From contig CAJYSL010000443.1 in the NCBI GenBank assembly GCA_913777515.1, positions 1 through 35,398 of the forward strand: a stretch of 35,398 nucleotides of DNA, given 5' to 3'. Positions 8,988-16,922 of the stretch are shown one piece after another. How positions within the stretch are numbered: the first letter of the stretch is position 1; the number at the start of each line of letters is the position of its first letter. The notes beneath the pieces were generated by a model, which saw nothing but the letters and a program-made list of their open reading frames with translations, made no database searches and was not told where the DNA came from. The translations under genes and the position numbers were made by a program. The stretch comes from an uncultured Mucilaginibacter sp. (GTDB taxonomy: Bacteria; Bacteroidota; Bacteroidia; Sphingobacteriales; Sphingobacteriaceae).

Positions 8988-9756
8988 TAGTGCCTATCTG
9001 GTGTTAGGCACCTCGTCTATGGTGCTTATGATGATGGCCATCATCGGGTTCATTTACTTGTATTCGCGCAAGCTGTCGGCTAAGGCCCGTGAGTTTAAAG
9101 AGATTGAGCAGTTGATGCAAAAGCAGGAACTGCGTTTAGCGCACTTTTTAATTGAGGGCCAGGAGCAGGAACGTAAACGCATTGCTGCCGAACTGCATGA
9201 TAATATTGGCGGCCTGCTGGCAACCCTTAAAATTTACAGCGACCTGGTGCTTACCAAGTCTGATTTGGACGAGGTGACGCGGCTAAACGAAAAAATTAAT
9301 TCTATCAGCTCAACACTCAGCGCGGAGGTGCGTCAGCTATCGCACGAGCTGGATTTAAGAACTTTGTCGGGCTTTGGGCTCAAGGTAGCTTTAGAGCAAT
9401 TGTGCGAGGCCATCAACGGCTCGGGTAAATTAAAGGTAAGTTCGTTTATTGATATGCATAAACCCTTTCACGATGATATCTCCTTACATTTGTACCGTAT
9501 TGTGCAAGAGTTGTTTACCAATACTTTAAAGCACGCTTTAGCAACCACCGTACGCCTGGAAGTATCGCAGATTGAAAACGATTTGGTGATGATTTTTGAA
9601 GATAACGGACGTGGTTTTGATACCGCTGCCGGGGGAAAAACGGGGGTTGGTTTGCAAAATATACGGTCGAGGGCAAACCGTATTGCCGGAAAACTCACCA
9701 TTGATTCATCGGCCAATGGTAGTACCTTTATATTGGAGGTAAGCAATTATGAATGA
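8980..9756 (+). CDS. Sensor histidine kinase, NarL-type (HisKA_3)
   Basis: This 258-residue inner-membrane kinase autophosphorylates on His and passes phosphate to a LuxR-type regulator. One membrane helix spans about residues 4-28 (LVLGTSSMVLMMMAIIGFIY). A coiled linker follows, then the HisKA_3 dimerisation helix with ERKRIAAELHDNIGG, the phosphoacceptor being H73. The ATP-binding domain shows the N box QELFTNTLKHA, the G1 box EDNGRGFD and the G2-like GVGLQNIRSRANRI. No periplasmic sensor domain is present, so input probably comes from the overlapping membrane protein. Its stop overlaps the response regulator start by 8 bases. All key residues are intact. Confidence 0.93.
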   Translation: MSNSAYLVLGTSSMVLMMMAIIGFIYLYSRKLSAKAREFKEIEQLMQKQELRLAHFLIEGQEQERKRIAAELHDNIGGLLATLKIYSDLVLTKSDLDEVTRLNEKINSISSTLSAEVRQLSHELDLRTLSGFGLKVALEQLCEAINGSGKLKVSSFIDMHKPFHDDISLHLYRIVQELFTNTLKHALATTVRLEVSQIENDLVMIFEDNGRGFDTAAGGKTGVGLQNIRSRANRIAGKLTIDSSANGSTFILEVSNYE

Positions 9757-10366
9757 GCTTTTAGTATACATTGCTGATGATCATGCCATCGTGGTTGATG
9801 GTTTGATGGAAATACTTAAAAGCGCTGCCGGCATCCGGGTGTTGGGTACTGCCGCCAACGGCGAAGAACTATTACGCCTGATGAGCAACCGCCGTGCCGA
9901 CCTGGTAATTATGGACATCAATATGCCGAAAATGAATGGCATACAGTGCACCGAACGTATTAAAAAAGATTACCCGGCAACCAAGGTAATCATCCTTACC
10001 ATGTATCCTGAACGGTCGTACATTAGCCAGTTAATCAAAGCAGGTGCCGACGGATGTTTGCTCAAAAGCCGGGGCAGCCTTGATTTGATAGAAGCTATTG
10101 AACGCATTAAAACCAGCCGGTCGTATTTTGACCGCATTCAGGACTTTGCCGAGAAAGAAGAGCATCCTGCCGTAAACCTTAGCGACCGCGAAATAGAAAT
10201 TATACGACTGATGGTGTTGGGCCTAACCAGCGCAGACATTGCCGAACGCTTATTTTTATCAGAACATACCGTTAAAACGCACAAAAAAAATATTTACCGA
10301 AAAATAAAAATAAACAGCGCTGCCGAGCTTACCACTTTTGCCATGAACAATCAATTGCTCAACTAA
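9749..10366 (+). CDS. Response regulator, LuxR/NarL family
   Basis: The 205-residue product has an N-terminal receiver domain with acidic pocket D10-D11, phosphoacceptor D56 in DLVIMDINMPKMNG and conserved K106 in CLLKSRG. A C-terminal LuxR-type helix-turn-helix follows (LSDREIEIIRLMVLGLTSAD, then IAERLFLSEHTVKTHKKNI). It is the DNA-binding output of the kinase encoded immediately upstream, with which it overlaps by 8 bases. Targets cannot be read from the window. It is the last gene of the operon; the next genes are convergent. Confidence 0.95.
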   Translation: MNELLVYIADDHAIVVDGLMEILKSAAGIRVLGTAANGEELLRLMSNRRADLVIMDINMPKMNGIQCTERIKKDYPATKVIILTMYPERSYISQLIKAGADGCLLKSRGSLDLIEAIERIKTSRSYFDRIQDFAEKEEHPAVNLSDREIEIIRLMVLGLTSADIAERLFLSEHTVKTHKKNIYRKIKINSAAELTTFAMNNQLLN

Positions 10367-10430
10367 GCAATCGGTTGCTCATGCTAATAAATTGCTGATT
10401 TTCAGGATTGGTAACTGCCATTAGTGATGC

Positions 10431-11099
10431 CTACCTATACTTTTTAAGCAATTCCGTAAAATTGTCGGTAGCATGCGGCTCGCCAATGGCCCTGAATTTC
10501 CACGAGCCATCCTTGCGGTACAGTTCGGCAAAGGTCATGGAGCACATGCCGTTAAAGGTGGCATCGCCCGAAAGGCTGTACCTTGCAATCTCCTTACCCC
10601 GTGCATCCACCGCGCGGATAAACGCGTTATCAACCATGCCGAAATGCTGATTATTGTGCCGCCCCTGGTAAATGCTCACCAAAAACAAAATACGCTGGTA
10701 CTGCTGCCCCAATGAGTTTAGCTTTACGATGATTTGCTCATCATCACCATCGCCTGCACCGGTACGGTTATCGCCCGTGAGCCAAATATGGCCCGACGGG
10801 TGCTGCATGGAATTGAAAAAGATGATGTCGCCGCCGTACAAATTTATCTCGCGCCCGTTGGGGGCCTGTGCCTTGCGGCCCAGGTTGGCCACCTTGCCGT
10901 TAGCATCCAGCAAAAAGGCAATGGCATCCAGGTCGTATTCTTCTTCTTGGCCGCCGCCAAAAAGCTTGCCTAAAAAGCCGGTGTTTTTTTGCCGTACGTC
11001 CCAGCCCAGGCCCAAGGTAACCGTGCTGAGGTCATACTCTTCGCCCTGGTCGTTTTTACGCAGGTCGATGGTTTGACCTTTAATTAAGTTGATTGCCAT
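10431..11099 (-). CDS. TerD family protein (222 aa)
   Basis: The product belongs to the TerD/CABP1 family, calcium-binding proteins first linked to tellurite resistance and now tied to stress and phage defence. It starts MAINLIKGQTIDL and contains the family motif TLGLGWDV, then an insertion GFLGKLFGGGQEEE before the acidic EYDLDAIAFLLD. A second acidic cluster, GAGDGDDEQI, probably completes the calcium site. NAFIRAVDARGKEIARY and MTFAELYRKDGSWKFRAIGE are typical C-terminal strands. It lies 9 bases downstream of another TerD paralogue, so they form an operon. No other ter genes (terC, terB, terZABC) appear nearby, so a classic tellurite cluster is not supported. It is convergent with the signalling operon. 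Confidence 0.92.
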   Translation of the reverse strand: MAINLIKGQTIDLRKNDQGEEYDLSTVTLGLGWDVRQKNTGFLGKLFGGGQEEEYDLDAIAFLLDANGKVANLGRKAQAPNGREINLYGGDIIFFNSMQHPSGHIWLTGDNRTGAGDGDDEQIIVKLNSLGQQYQRILFLVSIYQGRHNNQHFGMVDNAFIRAVDARGKEIARYSLSGDATFNGMCSMTFAELYRKDGSWKFRAIGEPHATDNFTELLKKYR

Positions 11100-11108
11100 A
11101 CGGTGCGG

Positions 11109-11684
11109 TTATTTAATGATTTGACCTTTAAAATATTTAGCTAAAAAGAAGGCCAGGTCTTCGCGGTAACCAATGCCCGAAGCTTCAAACTTCCAGCTGC
11201 CGTCGCGCTTGTAGAGCCTGCCAAACTCAATGCCGGTTTCGATCGAAAAATCTTCGCCCAGCTCGTATTTGGCAATTTCGCTGCCGTTAGAGTCGTCAAC
11301 AATGCGGATGTAGGAGTCGCGCACCTGACCGTAATTTTGCTTGCGCACCAGGGCGTCATGGATAGTTACGACAAATAAAATCTCGTTCACCCGCGGGTCA
11401 ACCAGCGACAAGTCAACGGTGATAATCTCGTCATCTCCGTGGGCGCTGTTGCCGCCGGTAGGGTCATCGCCCGAGTGGTGCAGGGCGCTGTCGGGGGAGT
11501 CGGTATTGCCATAAAAAATAAAAAACTCTTCGGCCGGGATAAGCCGGTTCTGGTCAATCATGATGGCCGAGGCATCCAGGTCAAAATCGTAACCCGTGCC
11601 CTCGTTAGGATTCCATCCCAAACCCACACTTATTTTTTGCAGACCAATATTGATACGCTGGCCCTTTTGCAGATTAATTGCCAT
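11109..11684 (-). CDS. TerD family protein (191 aa)
   Basis: This is a standard-length TerD-family protein. It starts MAINLQKGQRINIGL, and VGLGWNPNEGTGYDFDLDAS contains the first acidic calcium site; DDPTGGNSAHGDDEII gives the second. The conserved ends SYIRIVDDSNGSEIAKYEL and GRLYKRDGSWKFEASGIGY are present. It is cytosolic and probably binds Ca2+. It is the upstream gene of a two-gene TerD operon. Similarity to the neighbouring 222-residue copy indicates a tandem duplication followed by insertion of a glycine-rich loop in the other copy. Confidence 0.93.
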   Translation of the reverse strand: MAINLQKGQRINIGLQKISVGLGWNPNEGTGYDFDLDASAIMIDQNRLIPAEEFFIFYGNTDSPDSALHHSGDDPTGGNSAHGDDEIITVDLSLVDPRVNEILFVVTIHDALVRKQNYGQVRDSYIRIVDDSNGSEIAKYELGEDFSIETGIEFGRLYKRDGSWKFEASGIGYREDLAFFLAKYFKGQIIK

Positions 11685-11801
11685 AGACGGTGACGTTATA
11701 AAGTTTATGATACCGACTTATAAATGTTGTTTGATAAGCCGATATAGAAATACAACTTTGGTAAAAGGTTGTTTATAAATGGGGGTAAAGTAAAAGATGT
11801 T

Positions 11802-14672
11802 TTAACTTGCCATTCCGCTTATAAACGTATCTACAAAACTTAAAATTTTGGTTAATATCCGGTCGCCAATTTCTTTAGATTTCAGGATGCTTGGCCGGCC
11901 TTCTTTTCTTAGGTCCAAAATATCATTACGCAACGGTTCGCGTTCGGCAAACAGGTAGTTTTCTATCAGTTTTTCGGTTTTCTCTTCGGATAAGTTTTCG
12001 TCGTTTACTAATACTTTCAAGGCTTTATCCTGCTCTGCATTCCAGAATTTTTCAAACTCTTCCTGGATGTCTTCGGTATCTTCAATGTGAGGCAGGCTTT
12101 CTTTGATAAATTTTTCAATCAGTTCCCGTTTGCTTCTTAGCGATACTTCGTTATTTAAAAGATTAAAAACTTCTTGCTCAATATTTGCTTTCTCCTTTGT
12201 GTTTTGCTTTGCCTTAATGAGTAATTGCATAATGTAGGACACATTGATGGTGTCTCTCCTGATAAGCTCAAGCTCAAAATCAATATCGTTCAGGATAGAA
12301 GTTTTCTCGTTAGAGCCACCCGTAGACAGTTTGTCTTTTAAGTCGAGGTATTTACTGGTATAGGCTTCAAAAGATTGCTGTTCTATAGCTAAGTTACTCC
12401 AGGCGAACTCCGTATAATGGCTCATTTTTTTGTGTAAGCGCATCATCTCCCTAAAAGCTAATATAAATTCGAGTTTTTCCTCTTCGCTATATAAGTCATC
12501 TACATTGTTAAAGTGAGGTACAATGTCTAACAATTTATCAACCGCGTCGTTAAACTTGTCTACGTATACATGGTAAGGCTCCACGATGATGTCATCCACA
12601 ACGTCTTTGGCTTCCTTGTTACTAAAAAGCGCAATAGCTTCGTCCGTTTTGTCTTTTAAATTACGGAAGCATACAATATTGCCCTGCGTTTTATTTTTGT
12701 CTAAAATACGATTGGTACGGCTAAAAGCCTGTATTAATCCATGATACTGAAGATTTTTATCAACGTACAATGTATTTAGATATTTACTATCAAACCCGGT
12801 TAAAAACATGTTGGCTACCAGCAAAATGTCTGCCTCGTTGTTTTTGGATTTTTTGGCTACGGCGTTATAGTATGTATAAAAACCTTCGGAGTCTCTTACG
12901 TTTTCGGACATGCCATACATGGCGTTAAAATCGGCCACGTATCGTTCCAGCAGTTCGCGCCGGTGCGGGATGTAGCTGTTGCCGTAGGCAACGCTTGGCT
13001 CGGCCGCAATGTTATACTGCTGCATAATACTGCTTTCTAACTCATCCTCGTTGGCGGCGTAACTAAATATGGTGGTAACCTTTAAATTGTGCTCGCCATT
13101 AAGTTTTTTACGGTTAAACAATTCATAGTACTGAATAACCGCGTTAATGTCCTGTACGCACATCATGGCACAAAAACTACGGCTTTGCGTTTTTGAGTTG
13201 TGATGTTGAATAATGTAATCAACAATAGCCTCTTTGCGCTTCGGCGATTCGTAAACTTCGGCCTCGTTAATTTCTACAACTTTAAGATCGATGATATGCT
13301 CTTTTTGTTTAAATGTTTTGATGTATTCTACCGAAAACTTCAGCACGTTTTCATCCCCGATGGCATCGGTTATCACATATTTATGCAGGCAGTCTCCAAA
13401 TAAACTTTTGGTCGTCTTTTCACCATTTGAATTTTTTTCTAAAATAGGGGTGCCGGTGAAACCAAACAGCTGAATATTAGTAAAATAACCCACGATGTTT
13501 GCATGTGTATCGCCAAACTGCGAACGATGGCATTCATCAAAAATGAAAACCATGCGCAGGTCGGTTATGGCTTTCATTTTAAGCTGATTTCTTGCCGATA
13601 TGGCATTATTCAGCTTTTGAATAGTGGTGACAATAATCAGTACGTTAGGGTCCCTGAATTTGGCAATCAAATCGTCGGTGTTGGTAGCCGAGCTCACTGA
13701 GCCTTTGCTGAATTTTTCGTACTCCTGGTTAGTTTGGTAGTCCAGGTCTTTGCGGTCTACCACGAACACTACTTTTTTGATAGCTGGAATTTTTGATAAT
13801 ATCTGGCTGGCCTTAAAACTGGTCAAGGTTTTACCACTGCCCGTAGTGTGCCATATGTAACCGTTTTTTTTGATGTCGTACCCATTCAGCACTTCGTTGG
13901 CTGTCACTTTTTTGATGATGCTTTCTACCGCGTAATACTGGTAGGGGCGCATTACCATTAGTTTTTTATCGGTTTCGTTAAGTACAATGTACTTGCAAAT
14001 CATTTTGCTTACATGGCAAGGCTCCAAAAAGCTATCGGTAAAGCCGTTTAATATGTTATTGAGTGGTTTGTTGTTTTCGTCGGTCCAATGAAAAGTTTGC
14101 AGGAACTCTTGGGCATTGGTGCCGAAATTGCTGAAGTATTTGGTGTTTACACCGTTACTGATAATAAACAACTGCACAAAGTGAAAAAGCCCTTTACCGG
14201 CGCCAAAGCTGTGTTTTTTGTAACGGTTTATCTGATTAAAGGCTTCTTTAATTTCAAGGCTTACCCGTTTTAACTCAATCTGTACCAGAGGCAAGCCGTT
14301 TATTAAAAGGCTAACGTCGTAACGGTTGTCGTACTTGCCTTCCTGGCTAATCTGGTGGGTAACCTGATATTCGTTCTGACACCAGTGCTCCACATTTAAA
14401 AACTCGAAATACAGGTTATCGCCGTTATCGCGCAAAATGTGCTGACGTTCGCGCAGGGTTTTAGCCTTTTCAAAAACCGAGCCTTTGGTGAGAATATTCA
14501 TCACCTTATCAAACTCCGCATCGCTCAGCACTATGTTGTTATGCTTTTCGAGCTGAGTTTTCAGATTAGATATTAACGATTTTTCGTTAGGGATGACAAC
14601 GTATTTATAACCGAGTTTTTGTAGTTGGGCAATCAGCTTTTCCTCAAGTACCTGTTCAGATTGTTTGCTCAA
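11802..14672 (-). CDS. hsdR: Type I restriction enzyme, R (translocase/endonuclease) subunit
   Basis: HsdR cleaves unmodified DNA after ATP-driven translocation, as part of the R2M2S complex. The 956-residue product has an N-terminal PD-(D/E)xK nuclease domain with D119, E133 and K135 in DVSLLINGLPLVQIELKR. An SF2 helicase follows: Walker A HTTGSGKT at 275-282, DECH at 379-382, FTGTP near 405 and motif VI IQAFSRTNRI. The C-terminal 200 residues are helical and probably contact HsdM. Length and motifs are complete. It lies downstream of the recombinase gene, separated by 93 bases, on the same strand as hsdM and the expressed hsdS. Confidence 0.95.
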   Translation of the reverse strand: MSKQSEQVLEEKLIAQLQKLGYKYVVIPNEKSLISNLKTQLEKHNNIVLSDAEFDKVMNILTKGSVFEKAKTLRERQHILRDNGDNLYFEFLNVEHWCQNEYQVTHQISQEGKYDNRYDVSLLINGLPLVQIELKRVSLEIKEAFNQINRYKKHSFGAGKGLFHFVQLFIISNGVNTKYFSNFGTNAQEFLQTFHWTDENNKPLNNILNGFTDSFLEPCHVSKMICKYIVLNETDKKLMVMRPYQYYAVESIIKKVTANEVLNGYDIKKNGYIWHTTGSGKTLTSFKASQILSKIPAIKKVVFVVDRKDLDYQTNQEYEKFSKGSVSSATNTDDLIAKFRDPNVLIIVTTIQKLNNAISARNQLKMKAITDLRMVFIFDECHRSQFGDTHANIVGYFTNIQLFGFTGTPILEKNSNGEKTTKSLFGDCLHKYVITDAIGDENVLKFSVEYIKTFKQKEHIIDLKVVEINEAEVYESPKRKEAIVDYIIQHHNSKTQSRSFCAMMCVQDINAVIQYYELFNRKKLNGEHNLKVTTIFSYAANEDELESSIMQQYNIAAEPSVAYGNSYIPHRRELLERYVADFNAMYGMSENVRDSEGFYTYYNAVAKKSKNNEADILLVANMFLTGFDSKYLNTLYVDKNLQYHGLIQAFSRTNRILDKNKTQGNIVCFRNLKDKTDEAIALFSNKEAKDVVDDIIVEPYHVYVDKFNDAVDKLLDIVPHFNNVDDLYSEEEKLEFILAFREMMRLHKKMSHYTEFAWSNLAIEQQSFEAYTSKYLDLKDKLSTGGSNEKTSILNDIDFELELIRRDTINVSYIMQLLIKAKQNTKEKANIEQEVFNLLNNEVSLRSKRELIEKFIKESLPHIEDTEDIQEEFEKFWNAEQDKALKVLVNDENLSEEKTEKLIENYLFAEREPLRNDILDLRKEGRPSILKSKEIGDRILTKILSFVDTFISGMAS

Positions 14673-14765
14673 AATAATGACGATTTAGGAGATAGGTATT
14701 TTCGTAATAAACAAATTTAATAAATATTGGATTACTTAACCCTATCTCCTTGAGGGTATTTTACA

Positions 14766-15692
14766 TTACCTCAGCGCTTTAAACATTTGCTCAATCGCCT
14801 TTTTTTTCTGCTCCATATTGGGGTGTACATACAGATTCAAAGTGGTGCTGATGTTGGAGTGGCCCAAAAGCACGCTAACGGTTTTGTAATCGCATTTACT
14901 TTCGATGCAACGGGTGGCAAAGCTATGCCTTAACCCATGAAACTTAAGCTCAGGCATTTTTAAATCTTTCATCAGGTTTTTATAATAGCTCCGATAGGTG
15001 CGTGGTTCGGTAGGTTTGGCATCGTTGGTTAGTACAAAGAAAGATGGGTTGACTATTTTTTTAAAGGGCTTTAAGATTCGCAGCAAATCCTTGCTCAGCG
15101 GAATTTCGCGGATGGAGTTTTTGGTTTTAGGTGTATCTAACAGCAGTTCCGTCCGGCGCTGACCGTCTTCAATGACGTAAATGCGTTGTATGGTACGGCG
15201 CACGTGTATTACGCCCCGGTCGGTATCTACATCTTCCCAAGTAAGGGCGCAAATTTCGCCGATGCGCATGCCGGCGCTCAGGCAAATATATACACCTAAA
15301 TTACGGAAGGTAAAATGCTCCTGAATGTAATTCATCACCTTTTTTTGGTCGGCGCGGCTCAGCACTTCCATGCTTTGACACTCGCGTACGGTCGGGAACT
15401 GGATGTCGAAAGGCGTGTAGCTAAATATCTTTTTTTTGGCGCCAAACTTTAAAATCATTTTAAGCACAATCAAAATGTCTTTAATAGTTTTTTGGCTCAG
15501 GCCCGACTCCAGTTTTTGCAGTACAAAGGTTTGTACATCGGCTTCTTCAATTTCGTGCTTGTGGCCAAAGGCCGGCAATAAATGATTTTCGGTGAGCAGG
15601 AGGTAGGCCGCATAGCTGGATTTTTTGACGTACTGCTTTTTGTCGGCTTTCCATAAGTCGGTAACATCGCTCAATAGTTTTTGGGGGTTCAT
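14766..15692 (-). CDS. Tyrosine recombinase, probable invertase of the hsdS locus
   Basis: The 308-residue product is a phage-integrase-family site-specific recombinase. The N-terminal SAM-like core-binding domain (about residues 10-95) is followed by the catalytic domain with R143 (SAGMRIGEI), H252 and R255 (HGLRHSFAT), H278 (LLGHSNISTT) and the nucleophile Y288 (LNLYVHP). All catalytic residues are present. It lies between hsdR and the silent hsdS copy, and its start is 86 bases from the first inverted repeat. Such recombinases inside type I loci are known to invert hsdS segments, so this is probably its job. A mobile-element integrase is the alternative, but no other element genes or att sites are seen. 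Confidence 0.92.
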   Translation of the reverse strand: MNPQKLLSDVTDLWKADKKQYVKKSSYAAYLLLTENHLLPAFGHKHEIEEADVQTFVLQKLESGLSQKTIKDILIVLKMILKFGAKKKIFSYTPFDIQFPTVRECQSMEVLSRADQKKVMNYIQEHFTFRNLGVYICLSAGMRIGEICALTWEDVDTDRGVIHVRRTIQRIYVIEDGQRRTELLLDTPKTKNSIREIPLSKDLLRILKPFKKIVNPSFFVLTNDAKPTEPRTYRSYYKNLMKDLKMPELKFHGLRHSFATRCIESKCDYKTVSVLLGHSNISTTLNLYVHPNMEQKKKAIEQMFKALR

Positions 15693-15777
15693 GGTTGAAT
15701 TATATTATGGTGAGCAGTAAAGGAAAGGATTCTGTAAAACTTTTGGGATGGAAAATCTGCAAGATGGATTTACCATT

Positions 15778-15842
15778 AGGTTCAAAATAGAGTACCGAAA
15801 CTTAGATTTCCGGGGTTTGAGGGGGAATGGGAGGAGCGGAAG
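15778..15842 (+). repeat. Inverted repeat IR1, silent-side copy
   Basis: This 65-base segment matches the reverse complement of 18061-18125 with 6 mismatches. It comprises an exact block of 21 bases (15778-15798, starting AGGTTCAAAATAGAG) and an exact block of 26 bases (15807-15832, starting TTTCCGGGGTTTGAG). It encodes VQNRVPKLRFPGFEGEWEE in the silent gene and VQNRVPRLRFPGFEGEWDE in the expressed one, in the same reading phase. It is the likely crossover site for inversion of 2348 bases. Confidence 0.9.
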
Positions 15843-16922
15843 TTGGGAGAGATATGTAAATTAATTACCAAAGGAACTACACCTGATAAATTCGTTGAAA
15901 GAGGTGTCGCTTTTATAAGAATAGAGAGTTTTGACGGTGATAAGATTAACAGAAGCAAATGCCTTTTTATAGACGACGAAGTACATCAAGGTAAGTTAAA
16001 ACGTTCTGTTTTGATGCATGGTGACATTCTTTTTGCTATCGCTGGGGCAACTGTTGGAAAGGTAAATATTGTGACTGAGGATTTGCTACCGGCAAATACC
16101 AATCAAGCATTAGCAATCATTCGCGTCAACGACAATGAAGATTATGTTTTCATTTATCAAGTTCTCAAATCTGAAAAAATGAGATCTTACATCAAGGATA
16201 GCATAGCCATTGGCGCGCAGCCGAATATGAACTTGGCTCAAATGGGTAATTTCTGTTTTTCCCGACCTCATATTAATGAACAAAAAAAAATAGCCTCATT
16301 TTTGACTACTATTGATAAAAGGATTCAAACCCAAAACAAAATAATTAATCAATTAAAAGCATTAATTAACAGTTTGAGCCTTCAATCTTTTGGAGATGAA
16401 ACACAGGGACATACTTTTTTGCCCTTAAAATCTCTTTGTTCTATAAAGAAGGGCGAGCAAATAAATGGCTCTCAATTATCTGTGAGCGGATTATATTACG
16501 TAATGAACGGGGGAATCACTCCGTCTGGCTACCACTCGAAATTTAACACGACCGCAGGTACAATATCCATAAGTGAAGGGGGTAATTCTTGTGGTTATGT
16601 TCAATACAACGAAACTGATTTTTGGAGTGGAGGACATTGTTATACGCTACTCAATATTAATAGCGCTGTTGAAAAAAAATATTTATACTATTATTTAAAG
16701 GCCTACGAATCACAGATAATGACTCTCAGAATTGGTTCGGGACTACCGAATATTCAAAAATCTTCCTTAGAAAAATTTGAGGTAAAGATTCTCCAGTTGG
16801 ATAAACAAAAAAAGATTATTTCACTATTAGACAATTTCTCAAAAAAGGTTTCGCTGGAAATAGAAATAAATGAAAAAAATCATCAGTTGAAAAAAATTCT
16901 TTTAATGGCTCTACTTATATAA
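15780..16922 (+). CDS. Silent, promoterless HsdS specificity cassette
   Basis: This is an HsdS open frame of 380 residues that lacks a start. The frame opens right after TAG at 15777-15779, inside IR1, with VQNRVPKLRFPGFEGEW. A TTG at 15843 could be called as a start but would cut off the conserved leader. TRD1 spans about the first 150 residues (EICKLITKGTTPDKFVERG onward). The central coiled spacer is EQKKIASFLTTIDKRIQTQN, and TRD2 and a second coiled segment (VSLEIEINEKNHQLKKILL) follow. It runs tail to tail with the expressed hsdS; the two stops share TTATATAA. Its target domains differ from those of the expressed gene while the spacers match. It should become expressed only after inversion behind the hsdS start. 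Until then it is a reservoir of specificity. Confidence 0.88.
   Translation, partial: VQNRVPKLRFPGFEGEWEERKLGEICKLITKGTTPDKFVERGVAFIRIESFDGDKINRSKCLFIDDEVHQGKLKRSVLMHGDILFAIAGATVGKVNIVTEDLLPANTNQALAIIRVNDNEDYVFIYQVLKSEKMRSYIKDSIAIGAQPNMNLAQMGNFCFSRPHINEQKKIASFLTTIDKRIQTQNKIINQLKALINSLSLQSFGDETQGHTFLPLKSLCSIKKGEQINGSQLSVSGLYYVMNGGITPSGYHSKFNTTAGTISISEGGNSCGYVQYNETDFWSGGHCYTLLNINSAVEKKYLYYYLKAYESQIMTLRIGSGLPNIQKSSLEKFEVKILQLDKQKKIISLLDNFSKKVSLEIEINEKNHQLKKILLMALLI
16326..16345 (+). repeat. Inverted repeat IR2, silent-side copy
   Basis: The 20 bases CAAACCCAAAACAAAATAAT are exact and occur inverted at 17576-17595. They encode QTQNKI in the central spacer of both HsdS frames, in the same phase. 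Recombination here would exchange only the second target domain. Confidence 0.88.
16915..16922. repeat. Palindrome shared by the two hsdS stop codons
   Basis: TTATATAA is its own reverse complement. Each convergent hsdS frame ends in TAA inside it, so the two genes overlap by 8 bases at their ends. It is the centre of symmetry of the invertible segment (the midpoint of IR1 is about 16951). Confidence 0.85.

Noticed and set aside
10367-10430. Possible terminator between the convergent response regulator and TerD genes
   Set aside because: Only a small imperfect GCAATCGGTTGC palindrome is present with no T run.
15843-15845. TTG as start of the silent hsdS frame
   Set aside because: It would omit the conserved VQNRVPKLRFPGFEGEW leader; the frame really opens inside the inverted repeat and needs inversion for a start.
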